The notes: generated from the sequence alone by a model not told the origin. Positions 48,434-57,338 are shown, numbered from the stretch's first letter. The stretch: DNA of 64,000 bases from CAZSRX01 sp964609675 [NCBI: uncultured Bacteroidota bacterium] (GCA_964609675.1 CAZSRX010000001.1:118675-182674), one strand, 5' to 3'. Translations and numbers: made by a program.

Positions 48434-49195
48434 ATGATCCGGATTATTGACTTATATAAATATTTCAGGAAAAACCGGATTCTGGCGGGGGTCAATCTGG
48501 ATATCGAGCCGGGCAAAATCACTTCCATCGTCGGCCGCAGCGGTTGCGGTAAAAGCGTTTTATTAAAGCATATTGTCGCCCTGCTCCGTCCGGACCGCGG
48601 CCGTATACTTATCCGGAATGAAGATATCAGCGAACTGAGCCTGAAAGAGTTGTATCAGGTCCGGAAAAAAATGGGACTGGTCTTTCAGAACGGCGCGCTC
48701 TTTGACTCCATGTCGGTCTATGAAAATCTCACCCTCGGACTGCGCGAACACACGCACATGACGGAAAAAGAAATGCAGAAGAAAGCATCCGGGCTTCTGG
48801 AAATGGTCGGCCTGCCCGGCATAGAAAAATACAAACCCTCCGAACTGTCCGGCGGTATGCGGAAACGCGTGAGCCTGGCCCGCGCGCTTTCAATGGATCC
48901 ACAGTACGTGCTGTACGACGAACCGACAACCGGACTCGACCCGATTATGTCTGCCATCATCGACGATCTGATCATCCGTCTGAATAATGAACTGAAAATT
49001 ACCTCCATTGTCGTGACGCACGATATGAAAAGCGTCTATAAAATATCAGACCGCGTGGCCATGTTGCATTACGGCGTTGTACGATTTGTCGGCACCCCGG
49101 AAGAACTCAAGGCGACCACCGATCCCGTCGTGCGTCAGTTCATTGAAGGCAATATTGAAGGACCGATACGGCCTGTGCTCAAGGACGGCCTTTAA
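48434..49195 (+). CDS. mlaF: MlaF-type ABC ATPase (lipid transport)
   Basis: 253 residues. Walker A is GRSGCGKSVLLKHI; ABC signature LSGGMRKRVSLARALSMDP; Walker B YVLYDEPTTGLDP; and the H-loop VVTHDMKS. This matches MlaF, partner of the MlaE permease encoded just before it. The stop overlaps the convergent terC stop by four bases, so no room remains for mlaD in this operon. Confidence 0.95.
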   Translation: MIRIIDLYKYFRKNRILAGVNLDIEPGKITSIVGRSGCGKSVLLKHIVALLRPDRGRILIRNEDISELSLKELYQVRKKMGLVFQNGALFDSMSVYENLTLGLREHTHMTEKEMQKKASGLLEMVGLPGIEKYKPSELSGGMRKRVSLARALSMDPQYVLYDEPTTGLDPIMSAIIDDLIIRLNNELKITSIVVTHDMKSVYKISDRVAMLHYGVVRFVGTPEELKATTDPVVRQFIEGNIEGPIRPVLKDGL

Positions 49196-50130
49196 TTATT
49201 CGACGGATCTCCGGACGCTCCCGACTGACCGGTTTTTTCGGGAATCAGCAATGATAACACGATCGATATGGAAAGCACAGTCATAATCATCGTTAAAACG
49301 TAAAAGATGGGAATTTTATATTCCTCCGGCAGTAGCATTTTCACCCCGATAAATACCAAAATCAGCGCCAGTCCGTAATTCAGGAAACGGAACAGCTTCA
49401 TCAGCCCGGCCAGCGCGAAGTAAAGCGCCCGCAGGCCGAGAATGGCGAATATATTCGAAGTATACACGATGAAGGAATCCCGGCTGATGGCCAGCACCGC
49501 GGGGATGGAGTCTAAGGCGAAAATCAGATCTGTGGTCTCAATCATGATGAGCACGACAAACAGCGGCGTTGCGGCCAGCATTTTCCCGCGCTTAATGAAA
49601 AAATCATGACCGTGATAATCTTTCGTGACCGGTACAAGTTTACGAAACAGCTTCAGTACCGGATTTTTTTCCGGATGGACTTCATTATCGTCCTTGATAG
49701 CCATTTTAATGCCCGTGATAATCAGAAAGCCGCCGAAAATATACAGCACCCAGTGAAACATTTCGATAATCGCCAGGCCCGCAAAAATAAATATCGCGCG
49801 CATGACGATGGCGCCCAGCACGCCCCAGAATAACACCTTGTGCTCGTATTCCGGCGGCACTTTAAAATAGGCGAAAATCATGATGAACACGAAAATGTTA
49901 TCGATGCTGAGCGCCTTCTCAATGAGATACGCGGTTAAGAACTGGATGGCCTTTTCATGATCGTACCACAGGTAAACAACGACGTTAAAAACCATCGCCA
50001 CGCCGACGAAAAACGCGCTCCAGAGGAGGGCTTCTTTCATGCCGATGATATGGTCTTTCTTACGCATCAACAGATCTACAGTCAGCATCGATATAAATAC
50101 GGCCGTAAATATCAGCCACCACCATATCAT
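49192..50130 (-). CDS. TerC-family membrane protein (Alx-like)
   Basis: 312 residues with about nine membrane helices. AYLIEKALSIDNIFVFIMIF and MIETTDLIFALDSIPAVLAI carry the two conserved acidic motifs of TerC/Alx. Family members have been linked to manganese export and to metalation of exported proteins. It is the second gene of a minus-strand pair with the MmcQ-like gene (16-base gap). No yybP-ykoY manganese riboswitch was recognised in front of the pair. The end is convergent with mlaF. Confidence 0.93.
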   Translation of the reverse strand: MIWWWLIFTAVFISMLTVDLLMRKKDHIIGMKEALLWSAFFVGVAMVFNVVVYLWYDHEKAIQFLTAYLIEKALSIDNIFVFIMIFAYFKVPPEYEHKVLFWGVLGAIVMRAIFIFAGLAIIEMFHWVLYIFGGFLIITGIKMAIKDDNEVHPEKNPVLKLFRKLVPVTKDYHGHDFFIKRGKMLAATPLFVVLIMIETTDLIFALDSIPAVLAISRDSFIVYTSNIFAILGLRALYFALAGLMKLFRFLNYGLALILVFIGVKMLLPEEYKIPIFYVLTMIMTVLSISIVLSLLIPEKTGQSGASGDPSNN

Positions 50131-50146
50131 AATAAAACCTCCGTCG

Positions 50147-50500
50147 TTAATTGCTCGATCGTTTGGATCTCTTTTTCCCGGATTGTCCGCCAGCCACTAG
50201 ATCGTAGGAATAATCGATCCACTGATAAATCTCCTTCAACGTAAGCGGGGCCTCCAAATCCACGGAATTCCAGTGTTTCTTGTTCATGTGATAACCCGGC
50301 GTTACGGCTTCGTAGCGCTCCCGCAATTCGAGGGCAAGCGCGGGATCGCATTTCAGGTTGAGGGTATGCGGAAATTCCAGGCTCAGTAGAGCGAATATTT
50401 TGTTGCGGACTTTAAAAACGAGCGTGGTTTCGTCAAAAGGAAAACTCTCGGACGCTCCGGGTTTTTGCATGCAGTATTTGCGGATGATTTCTATATCCAT
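50147..50500 (-). CDS. MmcQ/YjbR-family protein
   Basis: 117 residues. The YjbR/CyaY-like fold is shown by IEIIRKYCMQKPGASESFPFDETTLVFKV and by PGYHMNKKHWNSVDL, with the family's H-W motif. Called DNA-binding in databases, but without firm biochemical support. ATG at 50500 is chosen because it matches family N-termini and lies about 20 bases after the expected transcription start of the promoter at 50527; the frame stays open further upstream but encodes unrelated sequence. Confidence 0.88.
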   Translation of the reverse strand: MDIEIIRKYCMQKPGASESFPFDETTLVFKVRNKIFALLSLEFPHTLNLKCDPALALELRERYEAVTPGYHMNKKHWNSVDLEAPLTLKEIYQWIDYSYDLVAGGQSGKKRSKRSSN

Positions 50501-50526
50501 TTTTATTTTTGATAACGAACCGATGA

Positions 50527-50555
50527 ATATTAGCCGATTTACGGTTCTAATGCAA
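50527..50555 (-). promoter_or_regulatory. Predicted promoter of mmcQ-terC pair
   Basis: Minus-strand -35 TTGCAT (50550-50555), 17-base spacer, -10 TAATAT (50527-50532). The rest of the 266-base gap 50501-50766 shows no gene and no clear terminator for selD. Confidence 0.6.
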
Positions 50556-50766
50556 GGGGTTTTTCCTGACAGAAACGGAAAGAAATGGCCGAAGGAAAAA
50601 GTTGACATCCCCATATAACTCAGATAATGCCGGGTTTTCACTTTGGCGGCTTCGCATAATGACTTTTCGTAAAAAAACCGCTAAATGGCCGACGCCTCCT
50701 GTAGGCTCCTTAAGTTTTAGAATTTTTCGCTCCTTCATCATCAGTGGATTATACAAGATACCCCAT

Positions 50767-52983
50767 TTAAACCGACTTGCGCGTCAAGACGTTTATTTTT
50801 CTTTTTCCTGTATTTTTTACAAAGGTACCGATGGGATAAATCTTCTGATTGACAGCGGCGGCCAGTTTTTCCATCAACGGAATACTATCGGGCGGTGCGG
50901 CCATCAACAATCCCCCGGAAGTCTGCGCGTCGCACAGGATCATCTGATCGGTTATGGAGATACCCTCGTCCCAGGCAACGTATTCGGAAACGAAAGCGAG
51001 ATTGTTACGTGTGCCGCCGGGTATCATGTCATTCAACGCCAGATCCCTCACGCCGGCGAGGACGGGTACGGAATCTTTCCATATTTCGGCGCCAAGCGAC
51101 TTGTCAACGATCATTGCCTTTAAATGCCCCAGCAAACCAAATCCGGTGATATCCGTGCAGGCAAAAACAGGAATCGTGTCGGTTAGGCCGAGGATGATAT
51201 CATTAAGCCGGGTCATTTCCTTTACGGCCGCTTCGGTAACGTCTCGTCCCGCCATTCCGCGTTTCATAGCGGTCGTGATAATGCCGGTACCGATCGGCTT
51301 GGTGATGACCAGCGCGTCTCCGGGATGGGCGCCGACATTTCGCAATATCCGGCCGGGATGCGTGAATCCGGTGACGGCCATACCGAATTTCGGTTCCGGG
51401 TCTTCGATGCTGTGTCCACCGATAATGCTGACGCCGGCTTCCTGCGCTTTGTCGCGGGCGCCCCGCAGGATAGCTTCCAGAACGCTCATCGGCAGCCGGT
51501 TGACGGGAAAACCGACGATATTAAGCGCAAATACCGGACGGCCGCCCATCGCATAAATATCGCTGAACGCATTGGCCGCCGCAATCGCTCCAAAGGTGTA
51601 CGGATCATCCACAACCGGCGTAAAAAAATCCACCGTCTGAATTATAGCCGTCTGGTCATTGATCTTGTAAACCGCCGCGTCATCCGAAGTCTCGGTACCG
51701 ACCAGTATGTTCGTATCGCCCGGCTTTGGAAGCTGAACCAGTATTTTCTCCAAATCCTGCGGGCGTATCTTGCAGGCGCATCCAAGGCCGTGCGTATATT
51801 GCGTCAGCTTCACGTCTTCTGAGGACACCGTTACCGGCGTTTCCGGACCTTTGTGAAGCTTTTGAACCACAGACCGGATGGCCGCCGCGGCTCGGTCAAC
51901 TTCCGCCTCGGTTGTCAGGCGGCCGACAGAAAGGCGTATCGTACCCATAGCATATTGCTCCGGCACGCGCATCGCTTTCAGCACGGATGATATCTCCATG
52001 CGGTCGGTATGACAGGCTGCTCCGGCCGAAGCCGCCACTTCTTCGCGTAATTCGTCAAGAATCGTGTTGGCCTCAATGCCCGGAAAACTGACGCTCAGGG
52101 TGTTGGGCAGACGCATCTCGGGGTGTCCGTTAACGCGCGCAAACGGCAAGGCGGAAAGCACCGCTTGTTCCAGACGGTCGCGCATAGACCGGGTGTGGAA
52201 CATTGTTTTTTGCAGATCCCGAAGGGCAATTGCTGCCGCCTGACCCAGGCCGGCGATTTCCAGTACGTTTTCCGTGCCGGCCCGCCGATCCTGTTCATGC
52301 GCCGCGCCGTGGATCAATTTGGCCAGCCGGACATGATTCGCGACGTACAGCGCGCCGATGCCTTTCGGTGCGTATAATTTGTGCCCCGCCACCGTAAGCA
52401 GATCCACGCCAAGCGTCTTTACGGATACAGGAATTTTTCCGGCTGATTGGGCGGCATCGGTATGAAAAATTATTCCATGCCGGCGGGCAATGTCCGATAA
52501 TTCTTTTATCGGCTGAATCGTACCGACCTCGTTATTCGCATGCATGATGGTTATCAGAATGGTTTGCGGCCGTATCGCTTTCACCAGATCGTCTTCGTGC
52601 ACAAGGCCGTGCGCGTCCACCGGCAAATACGTTACGTCAAATCCGGCAGATTCAAGATAGCGGCAAACTTCGGTAACGGCCGGATGCTCAATTGCGGAAG
52701 TGATTATGTGATTGCCCTTTTCCCGGGCGGCAAAAGCCGCGCCCTTGATGGCTAAATTGTTGGATTCGCTGCCGCCGCTGGTAAAAATAATCTGATCCGG
52801 TTCGCATTCAAGCAGCGCCGAAACCTGCTTGCGCGCCCGGGCTACGGCCTGGCGGGCCTGAATCCCGTACCAGTGACTGCTCGAAGGGTTCCCGAAGAAA
52901 TCGGTTAAAAACGGACGCATAGCATCGGCCACTTCGGGTAAAAGAGGCGTTGTAGCGTTGTAATCCAGATAAATCGGCGGCAT
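50767..52983 (-). CDS. selD: Cysteine desulfurase (NifS-like) fused to selenophosphate synthetase SelD
   Basis: 738 residues in two enzymes. Residues 1 to about 385 are a class V aminotransferase/cysteine desulfurase: PIYLDYNATTPL, PLP lysine K202 (VAGHKLYAPKGIG) and active-site C324 (SAGAACHTD). Residues about 392-738 are SelD, with GLGCACK holding catalytic C402 and K405, and TSDDAAVYKI for ATP binding. The first domain would release selenide from selenocysteine (or sulfide from cysteine) and pass it directly to SelD, which makes selenophosphate for Sec-tRNA. The position where some SelD enzymes use Sec is Cys here. The ATG at 52983 follows GGAGG; a TTG six codons earlier is less likely. 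Confidence 0.95.
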   Translation of the reverse strand: MPPIYLDYNATTPLLPEVADAMRPFLTDFFGNPSSSHWYGIQARQAVARARKQVSALLECEPDQIIFTSGGSESNNLAIKGAAFAAREKGNHIITSAIEHPAVTEVCRYLESAGFDVTYLPVDAHGLVHEDDLVKAIRPQTILITIMHANNEVGTIQPIKELSDIARRHGIIFHTDAAQSAGKIPVSVKTLGVDLLTVAGHKLYAPKGIGALYVANHVRLAKLIHGAAHEQDRRAGTENVLEIAGLGQAAAIALRDLQKTMFHTRSMRDRLEQAVLSALPFARVNGHPEMRLPNTLSVSFPGIEANTILDELREEVAASAGAACHTDRMEISSVLKAMRVPEQYAMGTIRLSVGRLTTEAEVDRAAAAIRSVVQKLHKGPETPVTVSSEDVKLTQYTHGLGCACKIRPQDLEKILVQLPKPGDTNILVGTETSDDAAVYKINDQTAIIQTVDFFTPVVDDPYTFGAIAAANAFSDIYAMGGRPVFALNIVGFPVNRLPMSVLEAILRGARDKAQEAGVSIIGGHSIEDPEPKFGMAVTGFTHPGRILRNVGAHPGDALVITKPIGTGIITTAMKRGMAGRDVTEAAVKEMTRLNDIILGLTDTIPVFACTDITGFGLLGHLKAMIVDKSLGAEIWKDSVPVLAGVRDLALNDMIPGGTRNNLAFVSEYVAWDEGISITDQMILCDAQTSGGLLMAAPPDSIPLMEKLAAAVNQKIYPIGTFVKNTGKRKINVLTRKSV

Positions 52984-53000
52984 AAAGTCCTCCGTGGTCA

Positions 53001-53030
53001 ATAAAAAAGGCTTCTGTTTCCAGAAGCCTT
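53001..53030 (-). terminator. Intrinsic terminator between DHOD-like gene and selD
   Basis: Minus strand: 10-bp perfect stem aaggcttctg/cagaagcctt, 4-base loop, then six T residues. It ends 18 bases before the selD start, so selD transcription from upstream must pass it. Confidence 0.85.
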
Positions 53031-53048
53031 AATAATTAATGGGCGCCG

Positions 53049-54035
53049 TTATTCGATGCCGGCCAGATGTTTCATGAATTGTACCCGTTCATAAGCGCCG
53101 GGATTTTCTACTTTGTTCAGACTCATACGGCCGCGGAAATCTTCGATTTTCTTAAATCCGCGACGGTTCATCCATTTTTCCAATTCTTCCAGCATGACGG
53201 GTACGTGTTCAAATCCGTTTTTGTAAAGCGTTGAGCAGATTTGCACCGCTTTGGCTCCTGCCAGAAGGCATTTTACAACGCCTTTGCCGTCATGCACGCC
53301 GGTGGACGCAGCCAGGTCGATTTCCAGACGTCCGGACATCATGGCGATCCATCGCAGAGGAATGGAAATATCCGCCGGAGTACTGTAAATGTTGGACGGA
53401 ACCACTTTCATTTCCTCGATATCAATATCGGGGTTAAAGAAACGGTTGAACATGACGATACCCTGAATGCCCGTCCAGGAAAGCTTCTGTACGGTACTGG
53501 CCAGCGCGGAAAAATGATAGCTGATCTTAATCGCTAAAGGTATGGTTAGATATTTCTTTACTTCGGTAATAATATCGAAGTAGGTTTTTTCATTCTGTTC
53601 GCTCGTTTTGTACGGGCTGGAGGACATGATAAAGATGTTCAACTCTAGGGCATCGGCGCCGGCTTCCTGAACCTGCTTGGCAAAAGATGTCCATTCCGAT
53701 GCCGTCATGCAATTGATGCTGGCAATGACAGGAATTTTAACCGCCTTTTTAACGGCGCGAATCAAATCCAGATAGGCGCCGACATTGTTTTCCCGGGTGT
53801 AATTGCGGATGTAATCCTCGGCCTCGGGATAAATCGCCGCGCTGTCTGCCTGGCTGACGGCGCTCTGGACTTCAAAGCGTATTTGCTCCTCGAACAAGGA
53901 CTTCAGCACGACAGCTGCTATGCCCTGCTGTTCCAGTTTGATGATGGATTCGGTATTTTTGGTCAGACCGGAACTGCCCGCAATAACGGGATTCTTTAAT
54001 TTCAGTCCCAGGTACGTTGTGCTTAAATCTGCCAT
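53049..54035 (-). CDS. Dihydroorotate dehydrogenase-like flavoprotein
   Basis: 328 residues. TIM-barrel FMN protein with LSTTYLGLKLKNPVIAGSSG at the start, IPVIASINCM, DALELNIFI, IPLAIKISYHFSALAS and STGVHDGKGVVKCLLAGAKA for the phosphate site. This branch, often labelled dihydroorotate dehydrogenase-like, differs from PyrD and its substrate is not certain. ATG at 54035 is chosen because GGAGG stands five bases before it; the longer open frame would be read through the tRNA-Sec gene. It lies 50 bases after that tRNA and shares its strand. Confidence 0.9.
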   Translation of the reverse strand: MADLSTTYLGLKLKNPVIAGSSGLTKNTESIIKLEQQGIAAVVLKSLFEEQIRFEVQSAVSQADSAAIYPEAEDYIRNYTRENNVGAYLDLIRAVKKAVKIPVIASINCMTASEWTSFAKQVQEAGADALELNIFIMSSSPYKTSEQNEKTYFDIITEVKKYLTIPLAIKISYHFSALASTVQKLSWTGIQGIVMFNRFFNPDIDIEEMKVVPSNIYSTPADISIPLRWIAMMSGRLEIDLAASTGVHDGKGVVKCLLAGAKAVQICSTLYKNGFEHVPVMLEELEKWMNRRGFKKIEDFRGRMSLNKVENPGAYERVQFMKHLAGIE

Positions 54036-54085
54036 GATGCCTCCGCGGATTATAACGGGCTGTACGTTGCCTGTATATGGTTGAG

Positions 54086-54178
54086 CGGGAGTATGTGGGA
54101 ATCGAACCCTACCTCCCGGCAAAAGCCGGGACATCGATTTTGAAGACCGTGAGCGCCACCAGGCATCCGTATACTCCC
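54086..54178 (-). tRNA. selC: tRNA-Sec (anticodon TCA)
   Basis: 93 bases without encoded CCA. The acceptor stem is 8 bp (GGGAGTAT/ATACTCCC), as expected for bacterial tRNA-Sec. The D-arm has a long stem with TGGT loop. Anticodon loop CTTCAAA gives TCA (54141-54143). The long variable arm is CCCGGC-TTTT-GCCGGG. The T-loop is TTCGATT. Stems are imperfect: the anticodon stem and the T-stem (GTAGGG/CCCAC) each need a mismatch or one bulged A. It inserts selenocysteine at UGA with SelA and SelB, neither of which is in the window. selD lies downstream on the same strand. Confidence 0.88.
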
Positions 54179-54213
54179 GAAATTTTAAAATGGTAACTTT
54201 TTAAAACCGGTAG

Positions 54214-54242
54214 AGTATAAATAAATTTTTTTTTATTCGCAA
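54214..54242 (-). promoter_or_regulatory. Predicted promoter of tRNA-Sec
   Basis: Minus-strand -35 TTGCGA (54237-54242), 17-base spacer, -10 TATACT (54214-54219). The expected start is about 28 bases before the mature tRNA 5' end, so the DHOD-like gene and perhaps selD are transcribed with the tRNA. Confidence 0.6.
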
Positions 54243-54304
54243 CGCCTTTAATTACTCCCGCGACTCGCACCGAACCCTTTAACATTTCTGAAAAAAATTT
54301 TATA

Positions 54305-54333
54305 TTGACTATCAAAGTGCTTTTATATATAAT
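54305..54333 (+). promoter_or_regulatory. Predicted promoter of metK leader
   Basis: -35 TTGACT (54305-54310), 17-base spacer, -10 TATAAT (54328-54333): the best consensus match in the window. Transcription would start near 54340, about 28 bases before the SAM riboswitch. Confidence 0.75.
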
Positions 54334-54367
54334 TACGCCGTAAAAAGTTAATTAACATATTCGCGCT

Positions 54368-54498
54368 GTCTTATCAAGAGCGGTAGAGTGACCGGCACGA
54401 TGATACCGCAGCAACCGGGTCCAACATAAAATGGACTGGCAAGGTGCTAATTCCGGTTCCAAGCCAAGATGCGAAGCTTGGATGAAGATGAGATAAGC
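54368..54498 (+). ncRNA. SAM-I (S-box) riboswitch
   Basis: The P1 strands cttatc (54369) and gataag (54492) enclose the conserved core: cttatcaagagcggtagag, accggcacgatgataccgc, agcaacc, and aaggtgctaattcc. These are the S-box signature elements, including the kink-turn and SAM-contact segments. It lies in front of metK and its terminator hairpin. SAM binding should favour the terminator and shut off SAM synthetase: feedback by the gene's own product. Confidence 0.96.
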
Positions 54499-54519
54499 AA
54501 TATAATTTATGATTGCTTG

Positions 54520-54550
54520 CCTCTTCTCCTGTCCGGTGAAGAGGTTTTTT
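54520..54550 (+). terminator. Riboswitch expression-platform terminator
   Basis: Stem cctcttc/gaagagg with an 11-base loop, followed by six T residues, 22 bases after the riboswitch P1. Regulated by the SAM-I aptamer. Confidence 0.88.
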
Positions 54551-54602
54551 ATTAAGTAGAGTTTGAAAATACTTTTATTCATTTATAAAACAAGGAGTGC
54601 CC

Positions 54603-55736
54603 ATGTCAACATTTCTCTTTACTTCCGAGTCGGTGGCCGAAGGCCATCCCGATAAAGTAGCCGACCAGATCAGCGACGCTATTCTGGATGCGATGCTCAA
54701 AGAAGATCCTACGAGCCGCGTCGCCTGCGAGACGCTTGTAACTACCGGACTGGCCATCGTCAGCGGCGAAGTCACCACCAACGCGTATGTGGATATCCAG
54801 GAACTGGTTCGCCAGACCATCCGGCGTATCGGTTATACGAAAGATTCGTATCGTTTTGACAGCGATTCGTGCGGCGTCATTTCCACGATTCACCAACAGT
54901 CCCCGGATATCGCCATGGGGGTGGACGTCGGCGGGGCCGGCGATCAGGGCATGATGTTCGGTTATGCCTGCAACCAGACCGAGGAACTCATGCCGGCCAC
55001 CCTTCTCTATGCGCACAAAATCATGAAAAAACTTGCCGACATCCGCAAGAACAGCATCATCATGCCATACCTCCGGCCGGACGGCAAATGCCAGGTCACC
55101 ATCGAATATGACAAAAACAAAAAGCCGCTGCGCGTACATACCGTAGTCGTTTCCAACCAGCACGATCCGGAAGCAACGCAGAGCCAAATCAAAACCGATA
55201 TCATCAATAATGTTATCAAGGAAGTGATTCCGGCTCATCTGCTCGATGCCAAAACCATTTATCATGTCAATCCCACCGGCCGGTTTGAAATTGGCGGGCC
55301 GCATGGAGATACCGGCCTTACCGGACGCAAGATTATTGTGGACACCTACGGCGGCTGGGGCGCTCACGGCGGCGGGGCGTTTTCCGGTAAAGATCCCACG
55401 AAAGTGGACCGCAGCGCTGCATACGCCGCGCGCTACATCGCAAAAAACATTGTGGCGGCCGGACTGGCCAGCGAATGCCTCATTCAGATCGCCTATGCCA
55501 TCGGTATCGCCGAACCGGTTTCAGTGAATATCAACACCTATGGCACCGGAACATTGCCCGATGAACAGATTGCCGCGTTTATCCATAAAAACGTGGACTT
55601 GACCCCAAAAGCCATCATCCATAAATTCAACCTGCGCCGGCCGATATTCCTGCAGACTGCGGCGTACGGCCACTTCGGCCGCCCGGAATTCGACTGGGAA
55701 AAACTGGATCTGGTGGATACGCTCAAAAAAGCATAA
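54603..55736 (+). CDS. metK: S-adenosylmethionine synthetase
   Basis: 377 residues. It makes SAM from methionine and ATP. Motifs: [32 protein letters not shown], and [20 protein letters not shown], containing the phosphate-binding loop and catalytic residues. ATG at 54603 is preferred over GTG at 54597, because AAGGAG stands five bases before it. Controlled by the SAM-I riboswitch upstream and ended by a strong terminator. Confidence 0.98.
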   Translation: MSTFLFTSESVAEGHPDKVADQISDAILDAMLKEDPTSRVACETLVTTGLAIVSGEVTTNAYVDIQELVRQTIRRIGYTKDSYRFDSDSCGVISTIHQQSPDIAMGVDVGGAGDQGMMFGYACNQTEELMPATLLYAHKIMKKLADIRKNSIIMPYLRPDGKCQVTIEYDKNKKPLRVHTVVVSNQHDPEATQSQIKTDIINNVIKEVIPAHLLDAKTIYHVNPTGRFEIGGPHGDTGLTGRKIIVDTYGGWGAHGGGAFSGKDPTKVDRSAAYAARYIAKNIVAAGLASECLIQIAYAIGIAEPVSVNINTYGTGTLPDEQIAAFIHKNVDLTPKAIIHKFNLRRPIFLQTAAYGHFGRPEFDWEKLDLVDTLKKA

Positions 55737-55748
55737 ACGGTTTCTTTA

Positions 55749-55785
55749 AAAAAAAGCCGTCCCCTCACCGGGGCGGCTTTTTTTA
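55749..55785 (+). terminator. Intrinsic terminator of metK
   Basis: GC-rich stem aaaaagccg(t)cccc/ggggcggcttttt with a 5-base loop and a run of T residues, 13 bases after the metK stop. Confidence 0.9.
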
Positions 55786-55819
55786 ATGAGCGCGGGTATA
55801 AAGCGATCCGTTTTCATTC

Positions 55820-55848
55820 TTGATTTACCGGATAATTAATGGTAACTT
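55820..55848 (+). promoter_or_regulatory. Candidate promoter of cstA-like gene
   Basis: -35 TTGATT (55820-55825), 17-base spacer, -10 TAACTT (55843-55848). The overlapping TATACT at 55848-55853 is a better -10 but has no matching -35. Confidence 0.35.
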
Positions 55849-55877
55849 ATACTGATAAACCAAAACGATAAGCTTAT

Positions 55878-57332
55878 ATGATTACATTTGCTATTAGCAT
55901 CCTTTTTCTGATACTTGGCTATCTGATTTACGGACGCATTTCCGAGAAAGTTTTTGGTGTGGACGCTTCCCGTCCCACGCCGGCCGTCCGGCTGGCGGAC
56001 GGTGTGGATTATGTACCGATGTCCTGGTGGCGCGTGTTTCTGATTCAGTTTCTCAATATCGCCGGATTAGGCCCTATTTTCGGCGCCGTAGCCGGTGCGA
56101 TGTGGGGTCCTGTGGCTTTTCTTTGGATTGTGCTGGGTTGTATCTTCGCCGGCGCATTTCATGACTTTTTCTCAGGCATGCTTTCAGTGCGCCACGACGG
56201 ACGCAGCATTCCGGAAATCGTAGGCCGGTATCTGGGAAACGGATTCAAACAGTTCATGCGTGTTTTTACCCTACTGCTGATGATTCTGGTCGGCGCCGTG
56301 TTTATCATGGGACCGGCTAAAATTCTCGACGGCCTGACATCGGAATCGATGGGTATGACGTTCTGGGTATGGCTCGTGTTTGCATACTATGTGATGGCCA
56401 CCATGCTGCCTATCGACAAGCTGATTGGAAGGGTGTATCCCGTATTCGGTTTCTCGCTTCTTTTTATGGCGCTGGGTATTACCATCATGATGATCTGGAA
56501 CGGTTTGCCGATTCCGGAGCTTGTGCCCCAAAACCTTATCAACATGAATGCCAATCCGGACAAATTTCCTGTTTTTCCGATGCTGTTCGTAACCGTCGCC
56601 TGTGGGGCCATATCCGGATTTCATTCTACCCAGTCCCCGCTGATGGCGCGCTGTATTCAAAATGAAAATCTGGGCCGCCGCGTGTTTTACGGCGCAATGA
56701 TCTGCGAGGGCGTGGTCGCCATGATCTGGGCGGCCGTCGGTATGTCGTTCTTCGGCGGAGTGCGGGAGCTGAATACCATCATGGCGCAGCACTCCAACAA
56801 TGCCGCCTGGGCGGTTAATGAGATCTCTAACCATCTCCTCGGTACCTTCGGAGGCGCTCTGGCTGTCATCGGCGTTGTGGCGGCGCCCATTACTTCGGGC
56901 GACACGGCCTTCCGCAGCGCCCGCCTGATTGTGGCAGACTTTTTAGGCCTGAATCAGACGCCGATAAAAAACCGCCTATACATCTGCATACCGCTGTTTG
57001 CGGTTGGCTTTGCGCTCACGCAGATTGATTTCGGCATTATCTGGCGCTACATGGCCTGGTCCAATCAGACGCTGGCAACAGTGGTGCTATGGAGCATTAC
57101 GGTCTATATGTTTATTAATGAAAAATTCTTCTGGATGGCGCTGATTCCGGCTCTTTTCATGACGGCCGTATGTTCGACATATATTTTGGTCGCTCCCGAA
57201 GGCCTGCAGCTTTCCGCGGACTGGGGTTACCCGATCGGCCTGCTGATTACTCTTATGATCGGCGGCTTTTTTACGGTTTATGCTGTCCGCCGTAACGGCG
57301 CCTTAAAAACCATTCCCATAACCAACGGATAA
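55878..57332 (+). CDS. cstA: Carbon-starvation CstA-family transporter (short form)
   Basis: 484 residues with about 13-15 membrane helices; the short form, against about 700 residues in E. coli CstA. Signatures: LIYGRISEKVFGVDASRPTP, LNIAGLGPIFGAVAGAMWGP, FHDFFSGMLSVRHDGRSIPE and GFHSTQSPLMARCIQNE. E. coli family members take up peptides or pyruvate under starvation. The substrate here is not determined. It is followed six bases later by an AI-2E-family gene; no LytS/LytTR-type pyruvate sensor is nearby. Confidence 0.92.
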   Translation: MITFAISILFLILGYLIYGRISEKVFGVDASRPTPAVRLADGVDYVPMSWWRVFLIQFLNIAGLGPIFGAVAGAMWGPVAFLWIVLGCIFAGAFHDFFSGMLSVRHDGRSIPEIVGRYLGNGFKQFMRVFTLLLMILVGAVFIMGPAKILDGLTSESMGMTFWVWLVFAYYVMATMLPIDKLIGRVYPVFGFSLLFMALGITIMMIWNGLPIPELVPQNLINMNANPDKFPVFPMLFVTVACGAISGFHSTQSPLMARCIQNENLGRRVFYGAMICEGVVAMIWAAVGMSFFGGVRELNTIMAQHSNNAAWAVNEISNHLLGTFGGALAVIGVVAAPITSGDTAFRSARLIVADFLGLNQTPIKNRLYICIPLFAVGFALTQIDFGIIWRYMAWSNQTLATVVLWSITVYMFINEKFFWMALIPALFMTAVCSTYILVAPEGLQLSADWGYPIGLLITLMIGGFFTVYAVRRNGALKTIPITNG

Positions 57333-57338
57333 CCCGAT

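Noticed and set aside
50767-52983. Selenocysteine at the SelD active site
   Set aside because: The codon at C402 is an ordinary Cys codon; no in-frame TGA interrupts the gene.
53049-54134. Longer start for the DHOD-like gene at 54134
   Set aside because: The added 33 residues are the translated tRNA-Sec gene, and the ATG at 54035 has a strong ribosome-binding site.
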